21,433 nucleotides of DNA from JBBQSN01 sp038213835. GTDB taxonomy: Bacteria > Actinomycetota > Actinomycetes > Actinomycetales > CAWJMD01. Position 1 is the stretch's first letter. The number at the start of each line of letters is the position of its first letter. Location: contig JBBQSN010000050.1 in assembly GCA_038213835.1 (NCBI GenBank), forward strand, positions 1 to 21,433. Direction: 5' to 3'. The notes under the pieces were generated by a model. It was not told the DNA's origin. It did not search any database and was given only the letters and a program-made list of their open reading frames with translations. Shown here one piece after another: positions 18,424-21,433 of the stretch. Made by a program: the position numbers and the translations under genes.

Positions 18424-19337
18424 GCGGGCACGCCCCCCGGTACCGGGTGGACGACGGCCACGGGCGGGGCCGGGACGCGTGGCGCCGGCAGGAGCAGCAG
18501 CACGAGGCCGACCAGGCAGGCCACGACCGCGAGGACGGCGAGCAGGATCGCGAGCGCCTCCAGCCTCTGCGCCTCGGCGGCGATGCCCCTCACCGCCGAG
18601 CTCGCGAACAGCAGGACCGGGCCGAGGGTCAGGGCCGTGCTGGCGGCGGCACCTCGCAGCACCCGGTGGGCGCTGGCCGTCCGGAGCGCCGTGTCGGCGT
18701 CCGGGTGTGCGCCGGTGACGGCCGGACGGGAGACCACCAGGTGCAGGGAGAGCCAGACCAGCCCCACCAGCAGCGCCAGGCAGGCCAGGAGCGGCACCGC
18801 GTAGAAGGAGCCGGGGAAGGGGCCGGACGAGGTGGCCGTCACCGCGAAGGGGGCCGCGGTCGTCCGGGTGAGGCTGCGGCCGTCGTCGCCGGCGACGAGG
18901 GAGCCGACGAGCAGCACCAGTACGAGCGCGCCGGCCGTCGCGGCGGCCGCCCGCAGGAGTCCCCGCGGGAGCACGTCGGCCACCCGGCGCCGGACCAGCA
19001 CCCCGCTCCGGTGGGTGCCGGTCGGGCGCGGCCAGGTGAGCTCGGTGAGCGCGAGCACCAGGGTGTGCGCGATGCCGGCGACCAGGACCGCGACCGCCAG
19101 CAGCCGGCCGCTGGTCAGGCCGCCGACCGACGACGCGAGCGCCGCGACGGCGGCGGCCGCTCCCACGCCGGCGACCACGGCCAGCACGCCTCCTGCGACG
19201 GCGTGGCGGCGAGCAGCCGCGGTCGCGGGCCCGATGTCGCCGTCGGGACGCGCGGTGAGCACGAGGACGAGCAGCACGACGAGCGCGGCGGGCAGCAGCA
19301 GGGCCAGGGGGACCAGGACGAAGAGACCGGCGAACAT
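18420..19337 (-). CDS. Multi-pass membrane protein of unknown function
   Basis: The 305-residue protein is Ala/Val/Leu-rich, with about seven or eight hydrophobic segments: near the start (LVPLALLLPAALVVLLVLVL), then GGVLAVVAGVGAAAAVAALAS, LLAVAVLVAGIAHTLVLAL, AAAATAGALVLVLLVGSLV, FYAVPLLACLALLVGLVWLSL, AASTALTLGPVLLFASSAV and LAILLAVLAVVACLVGLVLLLL. I do not recognise a family with confidence; its pairing with a YtrA-type regulator recalls DUF1648-like or transporter-associated membrane proteins. The ATG has a GGAG ribosome binding site 6 nt upstream, and a 28-bp palindrome lies immediately upstream of that. It is the first gene of a two-gene operon with the regulator. Confidence 0.8.
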   Translation of the reverse strand: MFAGLFVLVPLALLLPAALVVLLVLVLTARPDGDIGPATAAARRHAVAGGVLAVVAGVGAAAAVAALASSVGGLTSGRLLAVAVLVAGIAHTLVLALTELTWPRPTGTHRSGVLVRRRVADVLPRGLLRAAAATAGALVLVLLVGSLVAGDDGRSLTRTTAAPFAVTATSSGPFPGSFYAVPLLACLALLVGLVWLSLHLVVSRPAVTGAHPDADTALRTASAHRVLRGAAASTALTLGPVLLFASSAVRGIAAEAQRLEALAILLAVLAVVACLVGLVLLLLPAPRVPAPPVAVVHPVPGGVPA

Positions 19338-19348
19338 CGCAGCTCCAA

Positions 19349-19376
19349 TGAGTCAATGAATTGATTCATTGACTCA
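19349..19376. promoter_or_regulatory. 28-bp perfect palindrome, probable GntR operator
   Basis: TGAGTCAATGAAT (19349-19361) and ATTCATTGACTCA (19364-19376) form 13-bp perfect arms around TG. It is strikingly AT-rich for this genome, lies 12 bp upstream of the membrane-protein ATG, and overlaps the stop codon of the chelatase gene (19366-19368). It is best explained as the operator of the YtrA-type regulator; as RNA it could also form a hairpin ending the upstream transcript. Confidence 0.75.
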
Positions 19377-20112
19377 GTGATCCCGCACCCGTGTCAAGCC
19401 CGTCCCGGAACCTCTCGACCGCGACCTCGACCAGCCGGTCGTCGACGACCGGGCCGCCCGGACCCACCGGGACCAGCGGTGCAGTGACGAGGTCGGCCCC
19501 CGCCGCGCCGAGCCGGTCGTGGAAGAAGCCCGGGGCGAGCAGGTAGCCCGCCACCACCACCCGGCGACCGGCCTGCACCGCGCGTGCCGCCGAGACCGCT
19601 TCCGGTACAGAGGGTCTGGCCATCGAACCGAAGCCGACGTCGACCCGTCCGCCCCACGTGTCTCGGAGCCGGTCCGCGACCGCGTGCACGTCGGCGACGG
19701 CCCGGTCGTCGCTCGAACCGGCGGCCGCGAGCACCACGACGTCGTCCGGTGTGGCGCCGACGTCGAGCAGCCGGTCGAGCAGCAGGTCGGCGAGCCGCGG
19801 GTCGGGACCCAGGGCGGTGGTGGCGCGGGTGCGCGGGTGCCGGGCGGCCCGGGCGACGTCGACGTGCACGTGGAACCCGCCGGAGAGCAGCAGCGGCACG
19901 ACGACGACCGGGTCGTGCCCGTCGGCCAGTGCCGCCGCGACGACCTCGTCGACCTGCGGGTGCTGGACGTCGACGAAGGTCTCCCGGACGTCGGTGCCGT
20001 CGAGTCGATCGCGGACGGCCTCGACGAGCGCCCGCACCGCCCGCTGCCCGTCGGGGTCGGCCGTGCCGTGCGAGCACAGGACCAGCGCGGGTCCCGTCGC
20101 GTGGGCGGTCAC
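19366..20112 (-). CDS. sirB: Sirohydrochlorin ferro-/cobaltochelatase, CbiX/SirB type
   Basis: The 248-residue protein is a two-repeat CbiX/SirB-like chelatase. The first repeat has the metal-binding LVLCSHGTADPDGQRAV and VVVVPLLLSGGFHVHVDV with catalytic His residues; the second has VVLAAAGSSDDRAVADVHAVAD and VVVAGYLLAPGFFHDRL. It would insert Fe2+ (siroheme) or Co2+ (cobalamin) into sirohydrochlorin. Iron is likelier here because a siroheme-dependent sulfite reductase lies in the window, but that is inference. GTG 20112 is preferred because it overlaps the stop of the adenosine-deaminase-like gene (GTGA); a GTG at 20124 would add four residues. Co-transcription with a purine enzyme has no obvious metabolic reason. 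Confidence 0.85.
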   Translation of the reverse strand: MTAHATGPALVLCSHGTADPDGQRAVRALVEAVRDRLDGTDVRETFVDVQHPQVDEVVAAALADGHDPVVVVPLLLSGGFHVHVDVARAARHPRTRATTALGPDPRLADLLLDRLLDVGATPDDVVVLAAAGSSDDRAVADVHAVADRLRDTWGGRVDVGFGSMARPSVPEAVSAARAVQAGRRVVVAGYLLAPGFFHDRLGAAGADLVTAPLVPVGPGGPVVDDRLVEVAVERFRDGLDTGAGSLSQ

Positions 20113-21143
20113 CGTGCCAACCACCCCTCGACGCCCGCGAGCAGCTCGGCCCGGGTGGCCTCCGGGGCGACGCTGGCTCGGATCGACGAGGCGGCGAGGT
20201 GTGAAAGCGCGACGTCGTCCATACCGTGATCGATTCTGGCAGAGGCGTACTGGGCGATCAGGCGGGATCCGAACAGCAACGGGTCGTCGGCCCCGAGCGC
20301 CACCGTCGCGCCGGCCCGGACCAGGGCGGGGAGCGGGACGTCGGCCAGCGTGGGGAACACCCCGAGCGAGACGTTGCTCGCGGGGCAGACCTCGAGCGCG
20401 ACGCCTGCGTCGACCACGCGCCGCAGCAGGTCCGGGTCCTCGCCGGACCGCACGCCGTGCCCGATCCTGGTGGGGGACAGGTGGTCCAGCGTCACCCCGA
20501 CGTGGTCCGGACCGAGCAGCTCACCGCTGTGCGGCACGCACGCCAGTCCGGCCCGTCGGGCCAGGTCGAAGGCTGGCGCGAACTCGGAGGTCCAGCCGCG
20601 CCGCTCGTCGTTGGACAGGCCGAAGCCGACGACGCTGCCGGCGCCGTCGCCCTGGTACCGGACAGCCAGCCGCGCGAGGGTGCGGGCGTCGAGCGGGTGC
20701 CGGATCCGGCTCGCCGCCACGATCACCGCGACCTGGGTCCCGGTCGCCTCGGACGAGGCGCGGGCCTCGTCCAGGACGATCTCGAGCGCCGGCGTGATGC
20801 CGCCGACGAACGGCGCGTAGGACGTCGGGTCGACCTGGATCTCCAGCCACCGCGAGCCCTCGGCGGCGTCGTCCTCGGCGGCCTCGCGCACGATCCGCCG
20901 CATCGCCGCCTCGTCGCGCACGACGGCACGGGCGGCGTCGTAGAGGCGCTGGAACCGGAACCAGCCGCGGGCGTCGGACGTGAGGTGGACGGCCTGCTGG
21001 TCGCGCAGCGCGCCGGGCAGCCGGATGCCGCGGGCGTCGGCCATCTCGACCAGCGTGGAGGGTCGCATCGACCCGGTGAAGTGCAGGTGCAGGTGCGCCT
21101 TGGGGAGGGTCGCGAGGTCGCGTCCCTCCTCGGCGCCCGGCAT
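20109..21143 (-). CDS. add: Adenosine deaminase-family protein
   Basis: The 344-residue metal-dependent hydrolase has the adenosine/AMP deaminase motifs in order: PKAHLHLHFTGS (14-25, zinc His19 and His21), VPHSGE (HxGE catalytic Glu), RIGHGVR, CPASNVSLG and GADDPLLF (zinc Asp). It should deaminate adenosine or a related 6-aminopurine in the cytoplasm for salvage. The usual LEG after the HxH is FTG here and the usual HAGE is HSGE; I recall similar sequences in actinobacterial homologues, so this may mark a subgroup with a different substrate rather than a defect. ATG 21143 has no ribosome binding site but a -10 box CAGACT 6 nt upstream. The stop overlaps the chelatase start by 4 bp. Confidence 0.88.
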   Translation of the reverse strand: MPGAEEGRDLATLPKAHLHLHFTGSMRPSTLVEMADARGIRLPGALRDQQAVHLTSDARGWFRFQRLYDAARAVVRDEAAMRRIVREAAEDDAAEGSRWLEIQVDPTSYAPFVGGITPALEIVLDEARASSEATGTQVAVIVAASRIRHPLDARTLARLAVRYQGDGAGSVVGFGLSNDERRGWTSEFAPAFDLARRAGLACVPHSGELLGPDHVGVTLDHLSPTRIGHGVRSGEDPDLLRRVVDAGVALEVCPASNVSLGVFPTLADVPLPALVRAGATVALGADDPLLFGSRLIAQYASARIDHGMDDVALSHLAASSIRASVAPEATRAELLAGVEGWLAR

Positions 21144-21433
21144 CGTCCGAGTCTGCCAGCAGGGTCCCCGGTGGGGGGTCGCCGGCCCGTTCGTGCCGCA
21201 CCCGCACGAGTCGACCGATCACGTCAGCGGTTCGCGTCGGACGCCTCCGTCTGCGCGACACGGACCGTCCCCTCGGGCCTCCGGCACTGCAGAGTGGGAC
21301 CCGAACGGCCTAACGTATGTACCCCGGACGGGCTCCCGCCTGTTGCGGGTCGGCTTGAAGACTGAGCCGATCGGTGGCTGACTGACCCCCGCCGCGGTAG
21401 CCCGCGGTCTCGTTCGCGGACCCGCCGAGTCCT
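21144..21433. other. Gene-free end of window, possible leader of a downstream plus-strand gene
   Basis: I see no credible gene. A plus-strand -10-like TAACGT lies at 21311-21316. The remaining sequence contains a perfect small stem CCGCGG-TAGC-CCGCGG near 21395-21410. This could be the promoter and leader of a gene beyond the window. Confidence 0.35.
21150..21155 (-). promoter_or_regulatory. Leaderless-type -10 box CAGACT of the adenosine-deaminase-like gene
   Basis: On the minus strand CAGACT is followed by 6 nt and ATG 21143, the same geometry as the other YANNNT boxes in the window. Confidence 0.45.

Noticed and set aside
21317..21358. Thirteen-residue frame with two adjacent Cys codons, considered as another cysteine leader peptide
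   Set aside because: The nearby -10-like box directly abuts the ATG, so transcription would start downstream of it. The peptide also lacks the RRHVDL signature.
1..21433. Insertion sequence, transposase or integrase that could explain the pseudogene field
   Set aside because: No transposase or recombinase motifs and no terminal inverted repeats were seen. The tRNA genes show no duplicated 3' ends that would suggest attachment sites.

Overview
This window is very GC-rich DNA from a high-GC actinobacterium. Supporting traits are GTG starts at about half the genes, many 4-bp GTGA/ATGA gene overlaps, leaderless-type promoters, a siroheme sulfite reductase preceded by an actinobacterial cysteine leader peptide, and the tRNA-Thr/tRNA-Met/rpmG/hadA/hadB/murB neighbourhood. 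A Nocardioidaceae-like member (Nocardioides, Aeromicrobium and relatives) is my best guess, not a proven assignment.

Layout. (1) 1-436: 3' part of a TetR-type regulator. (2) 437-3054: a gene graveyard around one apparently intact Phd/VapC toxin-antitoxin pair. The debris comprises a CsoR-family C-terminus, a probable RelE/ParE scrap, a truncated second copy of the 5' end of the inositol-monophosphatase-like gene with its promoter, a nuoN C-terminal fragment and a DUF3626 gene broken by three frame changes. (3) 3065-4778: intact IMPase-family phosphatase and HtpX-like metalloprotease. (4) 4840-8707: assimilatory sulfate reduction operon of leader peptide, attenuator-like hairpins, sulfite reductase, APS/PAPS reductase and a CysG-type siroheme synthase, joined by 1-4 bp overlaps. 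(5) 8744-10196: tandem 14-bp palindromes, then a nucleotidyltransferase and a P-loop kinase apparently fused by a one-base indel. (6) 10009-11416 (minus): Tat/lipoprotein-type alpha/beta hydrolase and a YajQ-family protein. (7) 11546-13458: tRNA-Tyr, a strong hairpin, a Gln/Tyr-rich membrane protein (minus), tRNA-Thr, tRNA-Met and ribosomal protein L33. (8) 13550-18028: hadA-hadB and murB, with a LacI regulator and divergent MFS transporter lying between them. (9) 18043-19337 (minus): membrane protein plus YtrA-type GntR regulator behind a 28-bp palindrome. (10) 19366-21143 (minus): adenosine-deaminase-like enzyme overlapping a sirohydrochlorin chelatase. (11) 21144-21433: no gene seen; possibly a leader of a gene beyond the window.

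The sulfur genes work together: CysH makes sulfite, Sir reduces it to sulfide, and CysG supplies the siroheme that Sir needs. A SirB/CbiX chelatase near the far end could do the last siroheme step. A recurring start signal is a YANNNT -10 box 6-7 nt before the start codon (IMPase, htpX, cys leader, NTase, hadA, lacI-type, murB, adenosine deaminase), so much of the window is probably expressed from leaderless mRNAs. All family calls are from reading motifs by eye; no database search was run.
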